Positions 10,388 through 21,287 of a stretch of DNA of 64,000 bases are shown here, piece by piece. The translations under genes were made by a program, and so were the position numbers. Within the stretch, counting starts at the first letter, position 1; each line of letters opens with the position of its first letter. Source of the stretch: Portulaca oleracea. Taxonomy: Eukaryota > Streptophyta > Magnoliopsida > Caryophyllales > Portulacaceae. Under the pieces are notes generated by a model. It did not search any database, was not told the DNA's origin, and was given only the letters and a program-made list of their open reading frames with translations. Location: positions 12,912,501-12,976,500 of the forward strand of contig CM055882.1 in NCBI GenBank assembly GCA_029582165.1. The letters run 5' to 3'.

Positions 10388-11832
10388 CTAGAATAAAAGT
10401 AATTATCTAATCAAAACGCGTTCTAACGAAGTTAAAATTAACTATTAACTACCTAACCCATCCCCTAGGAACACTTAGGTTCCCATCATTTACGAAATTA
10501 CACTTAACATTTCTAAGATAACACATAACATGATCACACATTAATTTCACTCAACAATTCTTTATAAATAAACGCAAACAGAGGACAGATTATAACATTC
10601 ACATAAAACGGGTCACAACTCGACTTCCCGACATCCTATGGGGCTGGTTCTGGACTTTTCGGAAGCCTCGGGATGTCTACTAAAACTTCTATGTTGATGG
10701 CTAAGCCCAACTTAGTCACGAAGACCTCAAAAACACCCGTCTTTCCCATTGGTCCAGATCTGACAGGTTCCGGTAAAACGGTTATAACTCGGGCTATACA
10801 AATCAAATGTTCGATCCGTAAAATTCCTATGGTTTCTAACATCTAAGGGAACCTCCAATTCAAAGGGTTTGATCAAAAGGCAACTACACTAGCCGTGGCA
10901 ACCCGATCTTTAGACACTAACAAAACTGTCCCGTTAACGGTTATTAACTAATTTGTTATTTCGGTTCTAACCTTTACCAAAAGGTCTTGGGGTTCTAACT
11001 TGGGCTTAAAACGATACTTAGGGTCTAAGATAGGAAGTCCAACTTAACTTAGGTCCAACAATTAAACTTGTAGAAGTAACTTAATTTAGAAAACATAAAA
11101 GACCCTTTAATAACTTTAATAAAACCTAAGGTCATAAAATTACTTAAAACATAAATTACTTAACCAAGATTTTAAAGATTAAAGCATGGATTATTTACAA
11201 GTAAGTTATAACAAGAGAAAATAATCAAGGATTAAGAATTAATAATCAAGAATCGAATTTAAAGAACATGTGAATATTTAACTAACGATTCAAGAATTCC
11301 AAGAACTACTAAAGGTGGTTAACATGTGGGTTTCTTTAATCAAGATTCGGAAAAGACTTAAAGAATATGTAAATAAACTATAAAGTACATATAAACATTT
11401 AAACTACTAATCAAGAAACTCAACAACTAATTTCTTTAAACAAGATTTAATCAAGAATCAAGAATTAATAGACAAGAATCTCAACCTAACTTATTAAACA
11501 AGAAACGAATTACTAACAAAGATTGAATCTAAATTAACCAACTTAATTTATTAATCAAGAATTTAACCTAGATGTTACACTTTCCAATTTCATGCATATA
11601 ATAATATAGTGATCTAATATGATTTATAAACAATAAAAAAAATCATATAATAACCCATAACTCCAACTACACTATGTCATGATTAATTAAAAGGAAACAA
11701 AAGGATGCCAACTCCACTCAGCTAACACATAATCAGGTTTGCTAACAACTAATATCAATATCATGATAATCAAAATCAAGAAATCAAAATGTACAGTATC
11801 ATGCAAAACTAAGACAGGAGAAGGGTTTTTAC
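10388..11832 (-). other. Intron-like segment 1 in LTR B (absent from copy A)
   Basis: On the minus strand it starts GTAAAAACCC directly after the GC-rich leader and ends TTTTATTCTAG before GCCCGAGTTAG. Its composition is AT-rich against the GC-rich flank, and it has a pyrimidine-rich 3' end, as in plant introns. Solo LTR A has the flanking sequences joined (GGAC then GCCC at 1134/1135) with nothing between. Copy C carries the same segment at 14933-16368. Confidence 0.5.
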
Positions 11833-11839
11833 GTAAGGC

Positions 11840-12260
11840 TGGTCGACGGTTAGTCTGATGCTAGGGCTGAGGCGGCTACTGATTCGGGTTCGTCAGAGCG
11901 GTGTGGGTGTGGGTGTCCTGGCGGTGTCCGAGCGGCAAAGCGTACGTCGGCAGGAGTCGCGATGGTGGACGAAACGGCAACAGCGGTAACGACAGTCGTC
12001 TCCCCACGTCTGACTGTTGCGACGGTCTCCGACGATAACTTGGGCGGCGAGGGTGGTCCGTCAGCATTTATCGGCGCTGTCGAGGTGGCGGCGGCGAAAA
12101 CGGTGGTGCAGTGGTGGCGCCAAGAAGAATAATCGCTCCGAGACGGTACCAAAACAGAGCAATGGAGAAGCGAAAGGAAAGAGGCCGGCGGTGGTTCATG
12201 GTGGTTGGTGGGACTCGGGGCGTGGTGTATGTGGTCGACGGCAGCGAGGGAGGAAATAGG
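11840..12260 (-). other. GC-rich leader of LTR B with 100-codon frame
   Basis: On the minus strand a frame of 100 codons (11850-12152) is rich in Pro, Ala, Ser and Thr and has no known domain. The matching region of copy C (16385-16830) differs by many small indels and one block replacement although the rest of the two LTRs is nearly identical. Coding is doubtful because the frame is not preserved in copy C. GC-rich leader sequence of this type fits a 5'UTR. Confidence 0.45.
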
Positions 12261-12550
12261 GAGAGAATTAGAGAGGCAAAGAAACCGGGGTGCTCGTGTG
12301 GTACTGACTTAGGTTTAACCCCATTTAATTACTACTAATCTTCCCTCCTTAAGCTAATCTTACTCCTAATCAACCTCTAACACAAACTCTTAACCGATTG
12401 AGAATCTCCCATCCTAGCAAATCCTAACTGTAGGATTACTCTACTACTATTTGATTAATAATCAACGTAACTACTATCAAAAGCCACACTATCTCTCTTA
12501 AAAGCATTATTAATAATAAGAAAAAGATAAAAGCACTAATAATAATGCTC

Positions 12551-12556
<6 letters not shown>

Positions 12557-12593
<37 letters not shown>
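12557..12593 (+). repeat. (AAT)n microsatellite
   Basis: About 12 AAT units. The corresponding tract in copy C (17119-17150) is a few units shorter. Confidence 0.95.
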
Positions 12594-12967
12594 CACATAA
12601 CAAATAATACTCACATAATTATTCATATAACAATTATAATAATCATATACTATTAATAGTAATACTAATATTAATAAGAGTAATACTAATAATACTAATA
12701 CCCATGAAATTACCGATATACCCTTGTTTGTCACCCAACAATCCTACGAGCTCAAGCGTTAGCATAAATAAACACATTACGTACAGTAGTAAATAACGAA
12801 GTCAAACCTATTCTATTAACGACGTCACGGTCAACATCGTTGGATTTTTCGGGGTTTTACATCATTACCTTCTTAAAAGAAGTTTCGTCCTCGAAACTTA
12901 AACTTAACCCTAACGGTCCGGTAAGGAAACTAACGGTTTCATTCTTCCTAAAACTCGAGGTTTTACA

Positions 12968-13794
12968 TCATTACCTTCTTAAAAGAAGTTTCGTCCTCGA
13001 AACTTGACGCGCCTTAGGCTTGGAACAAGTGAGGGTACTTCCTCCTCATCTCGTCCTCTGTTTCCCGTGTTATACATTTGTAGTATGGTTTGCCCATCGT
13101 ACTTTTACCAAGGGAACTACTTTCCTCCTAAGCTGCTTTTCTCTACGGTCCAATATTTCTAGCGGCTTCTCTCCGCAATCTAGAAGCTCCTGTAGCTGCT
13201 TCTTGTAGGTCTGCCAAACGGAACTAACGGTGGCGCTAACCAAAAAAAAAAATTTGGGGTTTTACACTATTACCCTCTTTAAAAGAGTTTCGTCCTCGAA
13301 ACTCGACGCACCTTATGTGTCGAATATGTGTGGATGCCTCGATCCTATATCCTCCATGGCTTCCGAGATGTCTTCAGTTGTGGCATATACCATTTCACTG
13401 GAAGGACGTCTGTGAATCAACTTCTCTCAGCAATCTAGAATATCCTGCGGTTGTTCCCTGTAGGTCTGGTCCACTTAGCCTCCGAATTTTCATCGGAGGT
13501 CTTCTGGTTTTAGGCCCTCCTCGGGGCTGTAGTCCGTACCCACCTCGGGTTTTCAAGTCTTTAACAGAAGCTAAAGTCTCATGCTCATAGCAAAGGTGAC
13601 GATATACATTCCAACATATGAAAAATATAATAATTAAGCACATACTTACAACATATAAGAAATCCAAGAAACAGACAAACATTCCATACCCCCACCCTAC
13701 ACTCATCACTCCGAACGTAGCATCCTAAGGTCTAACTAAACCTAAGGGACACTTAGGAGCTACCAGGTCGCAACCCAGAGCTCTGATACCATTC
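12968..13794 (-). other. Non-coding interior of the large-LTR element
   Basis: No conserved retroviral-type protein is encoded. On the minus strand it holds two copies (12979-13005 and 13279-13303) of a motif that would translate as FEDETSF; further copies lie inside the LTR starts at 12871-12899 and 17431-17457. In related plant elements the same block is the last part of the polyprotein reading frame, so the interior seems to be built from duplicated pol 3' ends after loss of the genes. Confidence 0.6.
13780..13791 (-). promoter_or_regulatory. Primer binding site, tRNA-iMet type
   Basis: On the minus strand TGGTATCAGAGC follows the LTR end (TTACA) after three bases. It is complementary to the 3' end of plant initiator methionine tRNA, the usual primer for plant LTR retrotransposons. 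It fixes the orientation of the element. Confidence 0.9.
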
Positions 13795-16700
13795 TGTAAC
13801 GCCCCGGAAATTCAATTATAGAAAAGTCAAAGTCAAACTAACGTTAACAGACAAAACTTAGCGGAAGACTTCAAATTTAGTTTGGGCGTCACTGCCGTAT
13901 CCCCGAAGGAATACAAGGCGAGAAAGGAAAACACAACTGTCTGCTAACGACAACTACTAACAACTCAACAAACTTTAAGAATTCATAACGAAAACAATTT
14001 AAAAGATTCAAGGACTTCTAGACTCGTCGTCCTCATTTCTAACTCCCGTCCCCAGCATTTAGATCTTCACCTGAAATCAAAACATTTCAGAAAATGAGGG
14101 GGAAATCTCAATAATGTCTACCCCTAACGTTTAAAACAGTTTAAGTTCATTTCAATTCCTTTTGGGGAGAGGGATCGAATCAAACATTTTGCAAACCTTT
14201 AACCCTTAACTGTTTTTCTCAACCCAACCAAATCATATTTTATTATGCGGGCGGAATACCACATCCCTTAAAGTAACAAATATCATACCGGATCCCAGAT
14301 CCTCTGCCTACCACAGTTACGACCCAGGTCCTGCACTTTGCCTACCACAGCTACGACCAGGTCCTGCACTTTGCCTACCACAGGCTACGACCAGAATATC
14401 AAGAGTTCACATTTCCGCCCACCACAGGCTACGACCAGGGTCCCAGACCCTTTGCCTACTACAGGCTACGACCAAATTATCAAGAATTCACATTTCCGCC
14501 TACCACAGGCTACGACCAGGGTCCCAGACCCTTTGCCTACCACAGGCTACGACCAAATAAACCCGCTTAAATGTTTCACTTTGAATTATTAGTATCTTAT
14601 GCAAACTCAACTCACAACTCTCAAGTCAAACCCAACCCAGGTTATCAAAACCATTAACAAAACTTCGAATAAAAGACCATCCAATTTCTTGACTCAAATA
14701 ATCCAAGGTCACAATCGAAACAAAAGATTATCAAAACAGATGGTCATATTTCCACAAAAGTCCCCTTTCGGGATGCAATTCTCAAAATAAATTATAAAAC
14801 ATCAAAACACATTTAAAGAGCATCCCGATGGGGATTAGAGCATAGACAATTACCGATATACTTCACAAAGACAAAGAAAAGAAGAACACACTTGAGCTCA
14901 CTAACGCCTCGCACTAACTCGCCTAGAATAAAATTAATTATCTAATCAAAACGCGTTCTAACGAAGTTAAAATTAACTATTAACTACCTAACCCATCCCC
15001 TAGGAACACTTAGGTTCCCATCATTTACGAAATTACACTTAACATTTCTAAGATAACACATAACATGATCACACATTAATTTCACTCAACAATTCTTTAT
15101 AAATAAACGCAAACAGAGGACAGATTATAACATTCACATAAAACGGGTCACAACTCGACTTCCCGACATCCTATGGGGCTGGTTCTGGACTTTTCGGAAG
15201 CCTCGGGATGTCTACTAAAACTTCTATGTTGATGGCTAAGCCCAACTTAGTCACGAAGACCTCAAAAACACCCGTCTTTCCCATTGGTCCAGATCTGACA
15301 GGTTCCGGTAAAACGGTTATAACTCGGGCTATACAAATCAAATGTTCGATCCGTAAAATTCCTATGGTTCCTAACATCTAAGGGAACCTCAAATTCAAAG
15401 GGTTTGATCAAAAGGCAACTACACTAGCCGTGGCAACCCGATCTTTAGACACTAACAAAACTGTCCCGTTAACGGTTATTAACTAATTTGTTATTTCGGT
15501 TCTAACCTTTACCAAAAGGTCTTGGGGTTCTAACTTGGGCTTAAAACGATACTTAGGGTCTAAGATAGGAAGTCCAACTTAACTTAGGTCCAACAATTAA
15601 ACTTGTAGAAGTAACTTAATTTAGAAAACATAAAAGACCCTTTAATAACTTTAATAAAACCTAAGGTCATAAAATTACTTAAAACATAAATTACTTAACC
15701 AAGATTTTAAAGATTAAAGCATGGATTATTTACAAGTAAGTTATAACAAGAGAAAATAATCAAGGATTAAGAATTAATAATCAAGAATCAAATTTAAAGA
15801 ACATGTGAATATTTAACTAACGATTCAAGAATTCCAAGAACTACTAAAGGTGGTTAACATGTGGGTTTCTTTAATCAAGATTCGGAAAAGACTTAAAGAA
15901 TATGTAAATAAACTATAAAGTACATATAAACATTTAAACTACTAATCAAGAAACTCAACAACTAATTTCTTTAAACAAGATTTAATCAAGAATCAAGAAT
16001 TAATAGACAAGAATCTCAACCTAACTTATTAAACAAGAAACGAATTACTAACAAAGATTGAATCTAAATTAACCAACTTAATTTATTAATCAAGAATTTA
16101 ACCTAGATGTTACACTTTCCAATTTCATGCATATAATAATATAGTGATCTAATATGATTTATAAACAATAAAAAAAAATCATATAATAACCCATAACTCC
16201 AACTACACTATGTCATGATTAATTAAAAGGAAACAAAAGGATGCCAACTCCACTCAGCTAACACATAATCAGGTTTGCTAACAACTAATATCAATATCAT
16301 GATAATCAAAATCAAGAAATCAAGATGTACAGTATCATGCAAAACTAAGACAGGAGAAGGGTTTTTACGTAAGGCTGGTCGACGGTTAGTCTGATGCTAG
16401 GTGGCCCGTGTGTCCAGGCGGCGGTGGTCGGGTGGTCGGCGTCGGGTTCGTCAGAGCGGTGTGGGTGTGGGTGTCCTGGCGGTGTCCGGCGGCAAAGCGC
16501 ATTTGCAGGAGTCGCGATGGTGGGACGAACGGCAATAATGGTAACGACACCGTCTCCCACGCCTCACATTGCGACGGTCTCGACGATAACTTAGGCGAGG
16601 GTGGTCCGTCGGCATTTACCGGCTACTCGAGGTGGCGCGAAAACGGTGGTGCGATGGTGGCGCCAGCGTAATAATCGTTCGAGACGGTACCAAACAGAGC

Positions 16701-17114
16701 AATGGAGAAGGGAAACAGAAAGGAAAGAGGCCGGCGGTGGTTCATGGTGGTTGGTGGGACTCGGGGCGGCGGCCGTATGTGGTCCGGCGGCAGCAGCGCG
16801 ACAGAACGAGAGGGAGGAAATAGGGAGAGAATTAGAGAGGCAAAGAAACCGGGGTGCTCGTGTGGTACTGACTTAGGTTTAACCCGATTTAATTACTACT
16901 AATCTTCCCTCCTTAAGCTAATCTTACTCCTAATCAACCTCTAACACAAACTCTTAACCGATTGAGAATCTCCCATCCTAGCAAATCCTAACTGTAGGAT
17001 TACTCTACTACTATTTGATTAATAATCAACGTAACTACTATCAAAAGCCACACTATCTCTCTTAAAAGCATTATTAATAATAAGAAAAAGATAAAAGCAC
17101 TAATAATAATGCTC

Positions 17115-17151
<37 letters not shown>

Positions 17152-17525
17152 CACATAACAAATAATACTCACATAATTATTCATATAACAATTATAATAA
17201 TCATATACTATTAATAGTAATACTAATAATAATAAGAGTAATACTAATAATACTAATACCCATGAAATTACCGATATACCCTTGTTTGTCACCCAACAAT
17301 CCTACGAGCTCAAGCGTTAGCATAAATAAACACATTACGAACAGCAGTAAATAACGAAGTCAAACCTATTCTATTAACGACGTCACGGTCAACATCGTTG
17401 GATTTTTCGGGGTTTTACATCATTACCTTTTTAAAAGAAGTTTCGTCCTCGAAACTTAAACTTAACCCTAACGGTCTGGTAAGGAAACTAACGGTTTCAT
17501 TCTTCCTAAAACTCGAGGTTTTACA
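13795..17525 (-). repeat. 5' LTR (copy C), 3.73 kb
   Basis: On the minus strand it runs from TGTAAAACCTCGAG to GGGGCGTTACA. An alternative start, TGTAAAACCCCG at 17419, is the one used by solo LTR A. The extra 106 bp here carry a copy of the pol-tail motif and abut the LINE host directly, so I take them as an extension of this LTR. The minisatellite lies at 14308-14557, intron-like segments at 14933-16368 and 14071-14853, and an AAT tract at 17119-17150. Confidence 0.85.
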
Positions 17526-18890
17526 CTTTGAGTCTATTGATCTCATGGATGATGCGCTCAATGAATACTCGGATTGGCTTGGAAAATGGTTCAAGAACAT
17601 AACAAAATGGAGTGATTGTTGTGTTTCCGAATGGCGCAAGGCTTGGTTAACCTGCGTTGGTCTTCCACCTTACTTATGGTGCAAAGAGAACTTCTTGAAG
17701 ATTGGTGGTTGCTGGGGTGATGTGCTAGCTATTGATTCTTCTGCTTTAAACTTTGATGCTTTTGATTCATTCAAGATCTGTGTTCTTACAAGGCATCGGT
17801 CTAGGATCGGTGGGGAAGTCCTTCTCAAGGTTGACCAAGTGTCTTTTTGTGTTAGTGTCCTTGAGGATAACGTGGATGTGTAAGATGTTCAGTTTGTCTC
17901 GACCTGTCCTAACTACGCTTCCTCCTCTAGTAACTCAAGTAGTAACCATGATATTGATGTTCCTAGAGATGATGGTTGATTTGATTACCATATTACCTCC
18001 GTTGTTCCTGACTCCGGAGAGGTGGATAGGGGTATGACCTCAGCTCGCAGGGTGAGGTGAATGAAAAACTGGGGGGGGGGGTGTTGATCTGTGATTTTGA
18101 TGCGAATGAGGTCCCTACAGTTCATAAGGAGAAAGTTGAGCTTTAGCTGGAGGGTTTTGGGCCTGACCTTTCTCTTTCAATTTCGGGCCATGAATTTCCT
18201 CTCGAGTTTGAAGATTTTATCCCTAAAGGTTGAAGGTCTTAGCTAGGGCCAAGAGAAATGAGATGGCCAAAGTCAAGGCTTTCAGGCGGGACCACAGAAG
18301 ACTGAGCAAATGTTATGTCATGCAATCCAAATCTTCAAACCGACCAAGTAAGAGTACAAGAAGATCCAAAGACGTCAAGCTTCTGAAAGATGGTTTGACG
18401 GTGTTGAAAGTCAAATCTTCCTCTATCGCTGGGAGCAACTCCACACCTTTTGATGATTTGATGGACTAACTGACGGTTGACATGAGCAATAAAGGCGGCG
18501 TGAAAATATTACAAGACCGGTAGACAGCTATAAAGCTGCTCAAGAAGAAGAGGTTGGATGAAGACAAGGGCTGAATGGGTGGTTGTCCCCGGCGTATAGT
18601 TTGACCTTCAAGGTGGATTTTTGTGTGTTCGTGCTTTGAGCCATGGTGTTTTCTTTTGGTTTGGTGTGAATGTTTTTGTTGTTCTTGGGTTGTTTTTGTT
18701 GGTGTCTTGGTTTAGTAGGTTGAGTCGGTTTTGGTGGTGGGTCCTGGTGTTGTTTTTGTGGTTCTCTTGTTCCTTTTTCTGCGTGGTGTTGTTCGGTGTC
18801 TTCTTTTGTGTGGGTGTTGTTGGTGTTACGATCTTTGTTGCCGTTTTAGCTTTGACTTCGGCTCAATTATCGAAAAAAAGAAAAAAAAAA
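17526..18890 (+). pseudogene. LINE ORF1 (DUF4283) 3' half and LINE 3' end
   Basis: The frame resumes with FESIDLMDDALNEYSDWLG and runs through a DUF4283-type second domain (CCVSEWRKAWLTCVGLPPYL, the family's W.ri.GlPp..W block) to about 17880. Degenerate coding follows, with basic residues near 18230-18470. A GT-rich 3' region (18600-18850) ends in an A-rich tail at 18872-18892. No endonuclease or RT lies between ORF1 and the tail, so this is either an ORF1-only non-autonomous LINE or a copy with an internal deletion. An inverted copy of its last 0.55 kb follows at 19322-19880. Confidence 0.68.
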
Positions 18891-18925
18891 TAGAGATGGG
18901 AGTATGATATTTTTTCATTGATGAA

Positions 18926-19320
18926 CTACTCTCTCTTCCAATTTTGTATTTTTATTCATCATCTATGAAATTTTATATGCTTCTTAGTTTCTTTTTTTAA
19001 CAAATAATATTTTCTATAACGTTTCACCAAAATTACAACATTGTATTTCAACAAATAATATTTTTTTCATTATAATCTAATACTAGTCATACATAGAATC
19101 TTCAATAGGCTTGGATATTCTTATTTCTTATGTTATATTCAGTACTCTCTCTTTCAATTTTATATTTTTATTCATCGTTTATGAAGTTTTATATTTTTTT
19201 AGTTTCTTTTTTTTAACCAATAATATTTTCTATAACATTTCACCAAAATTACAACATTTTATTTCAAGAATCTAATACTAGTAATACTTAGAAATTAGAA
19301 TCTTCAATAGGCTTGGATTT
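18926..19320 (+). repeat. Tandem repeat, about 220-bp unit
   Basis: Sequence 18926-19147 recurs from 19141 (CTCTCTTTCAATTTTATATT, ACATTTCACCAAAATTACAAC, AGAATCTTCAATAGGCTTGGA). In the second unit the continuing sequence (TCTTATGTTATATTCAGTAC) is found only after the inverted LINE copy, at 19888. Unit 1 is therefore an uninterrupted version of unit 2. Confidence 0.75.
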
Positions 19321-19321
19321 T

Positions 19322-19880
19322 TTTCGATAATTGAGGCCGAAGCCAAAGCCAAAACGGAAACAAGGATCGTAGCACCAACAACACCCACACAAAAGAAGAC
19401 ATCAAATAACACCACGCAAGACAGGGAACAAGAGAACCACAAAATTAACACCAGGACCCACAACAAAAACCGACCCAACCAACTAAACCAAGACACCAAC
19501 AAAAACAACCCAAGAACAACAAAAACATTCGCATCAAACCAAAAGAAAACACCAAGGCTCAAAGCACGAACACACAAAAATCCACCTTGAAGCTCAAACC
19601 ATACGTCGGGGACATCCACTCATTCAACCCTTGCCTTCATCCAACCTCTTCTTCTTTAGCAGTTTTACAGTCGTCTCCCGGTCTTGTAATATTTTCAAGC
19701 CGCCTTTATTGCTCATGTCAATTCACCGTTAGCCGGTCCATCAAACCATCAAAAGGTGCGGAATTGCTCCCAGCGATAGAGGAAGATTTGGCTTTCAACA
19801 CCGTCGAAACACCTTTCGGATGCTTGACGTCTTTGGATCTTCTTGTACTCTTGCTTGGTCGGTTTGAAGATTTGGATTGC
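19322..19880 (-). pseudogene. Inverted, 5'-truncated LINE 3' copy
   Basis: This is the reverse complement of 18322-18873, with the same ORF1 tail and GT-rich 3' region and a short A tract at its 3' end (plus-strand TTTTTTT at 19318-19324). It sits inside the second unit of the local tandem repeat. Point differences throughout indicate an independent or old insertion. Confidence 0.75.
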
Positions 19881-19974
19881 TTAGTCTTATGTTATATTCA
19901 GTACCTTTTTAACCAATAACGATATTTTTTTATGTTTAAAGCGTTAGATCGATATATTCAATAAGGCTCTGTTC

Positions 19975-20857
19975 TTTTATACAGTGTGGTGCGCGTGGTA
20001 ATGGTGCAGTGTGGTGAAATTTGAAAAAGTGTGGTGGATTGTGGTAAATTGTGGTGAGAGTTGTTGTAGATGAGGTAAATGAGGAGAGAATTTGTAAAAA
20101 GTAGAGGAGAAAAGTGAAGAGAGAGAAAAGTAAGAAGTTATGTTAGGATCGGATTCAGATTTGTTGCTAGTTGTTAGCCACTTGTTAGGGTGTAAAATGG
20201 AGCAATATATGCAGCGGAAGGAAAAACAGGATGATTATGGAATCGATGATAATAATAGAGAGACAAGAAACAAAGATATATGGGTGAGACAGTATTTTTA
20301 CGCGGAAACCCAAATCGGGAGAAAACCACGGGCAGTAATCAGTATCCACTAGTAGAAAAGGAGATATTACAAGATGTAAAATTTAATCTTTCATACACTC
20401 TCAAAACCTAGGGATGAGTAGGGTGAAGATGTGAAAAATAACACCGTATCTCTCTCACGGGGAGTTTTGAAGGCTCTCACATCGGCTACGTCTGCCGCGC
20501 ATCACAAGGTGAATAAAAACCTCTATTTATAGGAGTAAACCTTCTATAGATATGACTTGACTTCCACTCCAAATACAATTAGGTTTTAGCTAAAATGCTA
20601 TTACAATTAGGAAACTAACCTAAATATAATTAGGAAATAAAATAATTTCCCAATATCAACCAATTACTTGGAGTTATACAGGTTTTGGAAACTTGTCGAA
20701 TAATGAATCTAAGAGATTTTAGGCCATTAACCCAACAAGATATTTTGGTAATGATTGTGGTAAAGTGTGGTAGAGTGTGGTGAAGTGTGGTAGAATATTG
20801 AGTAGTGCGGTGTGGTGGGGTACCGCACTGCAAGCTACCGCATAAAAGAACAGAGCC
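19975..20857. mobile_element. PIF/Harbinger-like MITE with nested copia solo LTR
   Basis: The termini GGCTCTGTTCTTTTAT and its complement ATAAAAGAACAGAGCC are flanked by TAA on both sides (19972-19974 and 20858-20860). The body is built from TGTGGTGGA-type repeats. Relatives lie at about 35780-35970, 37495-38299, 39158-39443 and 43232-43542. The solo LTR at 20141-20737 accounts for two thirds of its length. Confidence 0.8.
20141..20737 (-). mobile_element. Copia-type solo LTR, 597 bp
   Basis: On the minus strand it runs from TGTTGGGTTAATGGCC to GATCCTAACA, bordered by AGTTA and AGATA (4 of 5 bases alike). The U3 includes a TATAAATAG box (minus) before GAGG, and the R region contains the CACCTTGTGA block. 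The right edge of the window (63713-64000) holds the start of another LTR of this family in plus orientation. Confidence 0.8.
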
Positions 20858-21063
20858 TAATTGATGTCAAAGTTTACAAACGTTATTTGGCAAAAAGAAA
20901 AGTATACAAACATTGACGTACGGCATGTATCTCAAAATAATTAATATATATTAATGCACTTGGAGTATGCACTCCAAATATTTTTGTGTGAATAATAATC
21001 AGAATGAGCAATTTAATTTATGTGGGTGAACAACCTAATAAATACCGGTGAACAACCATAGTA

Positions 21064-21281
21064 CTACCTCCGATCCGTCCTACAATGTCTGTTATTTGAT
21101 TAAATTTGAACCATTGATTACTTACAAATTACAACGAGTTATGATTCAAAATTATCACCATTAAAAAGACGCATTAGTAAAAATTACAATGATAGTAATT
21201 TCATAATGTAACTTATTGTAATTTAAGAATAATTAACGATAAAAAATTAATAGAATTACAAACATTTTGAGATAAAGGTAG
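21064..21281. mobile_element. Stowaway MITE 1 of an adjacent pair
   Basis: The ends CTACCTCCGATCC and its diverged complement are bordered by TA at 21062 and 21282. The interior shares blocks such as TTACAAATTACAACGAGTTA with the copies at 8282 and 21288. Confidence 0.75.
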
Positions 21282-21287
21282 TATTTA

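Larger units (their letters stand above)
9351..12967 (-). repeat. 3' LTR (copy B), terminally truncated
   Basis: Nearly identical to copy C over most of its length. It lacks the 62 bp that correspond to 13795-13856. The break lies at CTT, which is also the start of the host sequence on the other flank, so a microhomology-mediated deletion is likely. Two intron-like segments lie at 10388-11832 and 9565-10317 (minus strand). Confidence 0.85.
9351..17525 (-). mobile_element. Large-LTR retrotransposon derivative (LARD-like), 8.2 kb
   Basis: Two LTRs in minus orientation (5' LTR 13795-17525, 3' LTR 9351-12967) enclose only 827 bp without any gag, pol or integrase frame. A primer binding site complementary to initiator Met-tRNA follows the 5' LTR. 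The insertion splits a LINE ORF1. The right junction is clean (LTR start TGTAAAACC next to LINE CTTTG), but the left LTR has lost its last 62 bp, so no duplication can be verified. The long LTRs and coding-free interior resemble LARDs, though the interior is far shorter than is usual for them. Replication would need proteins from a relative in trans. Confidence 0.82.

Noticed and set aside
13795..17419. LTR C as the 3' LTR of a second, lost element to its right
   Set aside because: Possible because pol-tail sequence lies at 17420-17525, but the clean TGTAAAACC junction to the LINE at 17525/17526 favours an extended LTR; recorded as an alternative.
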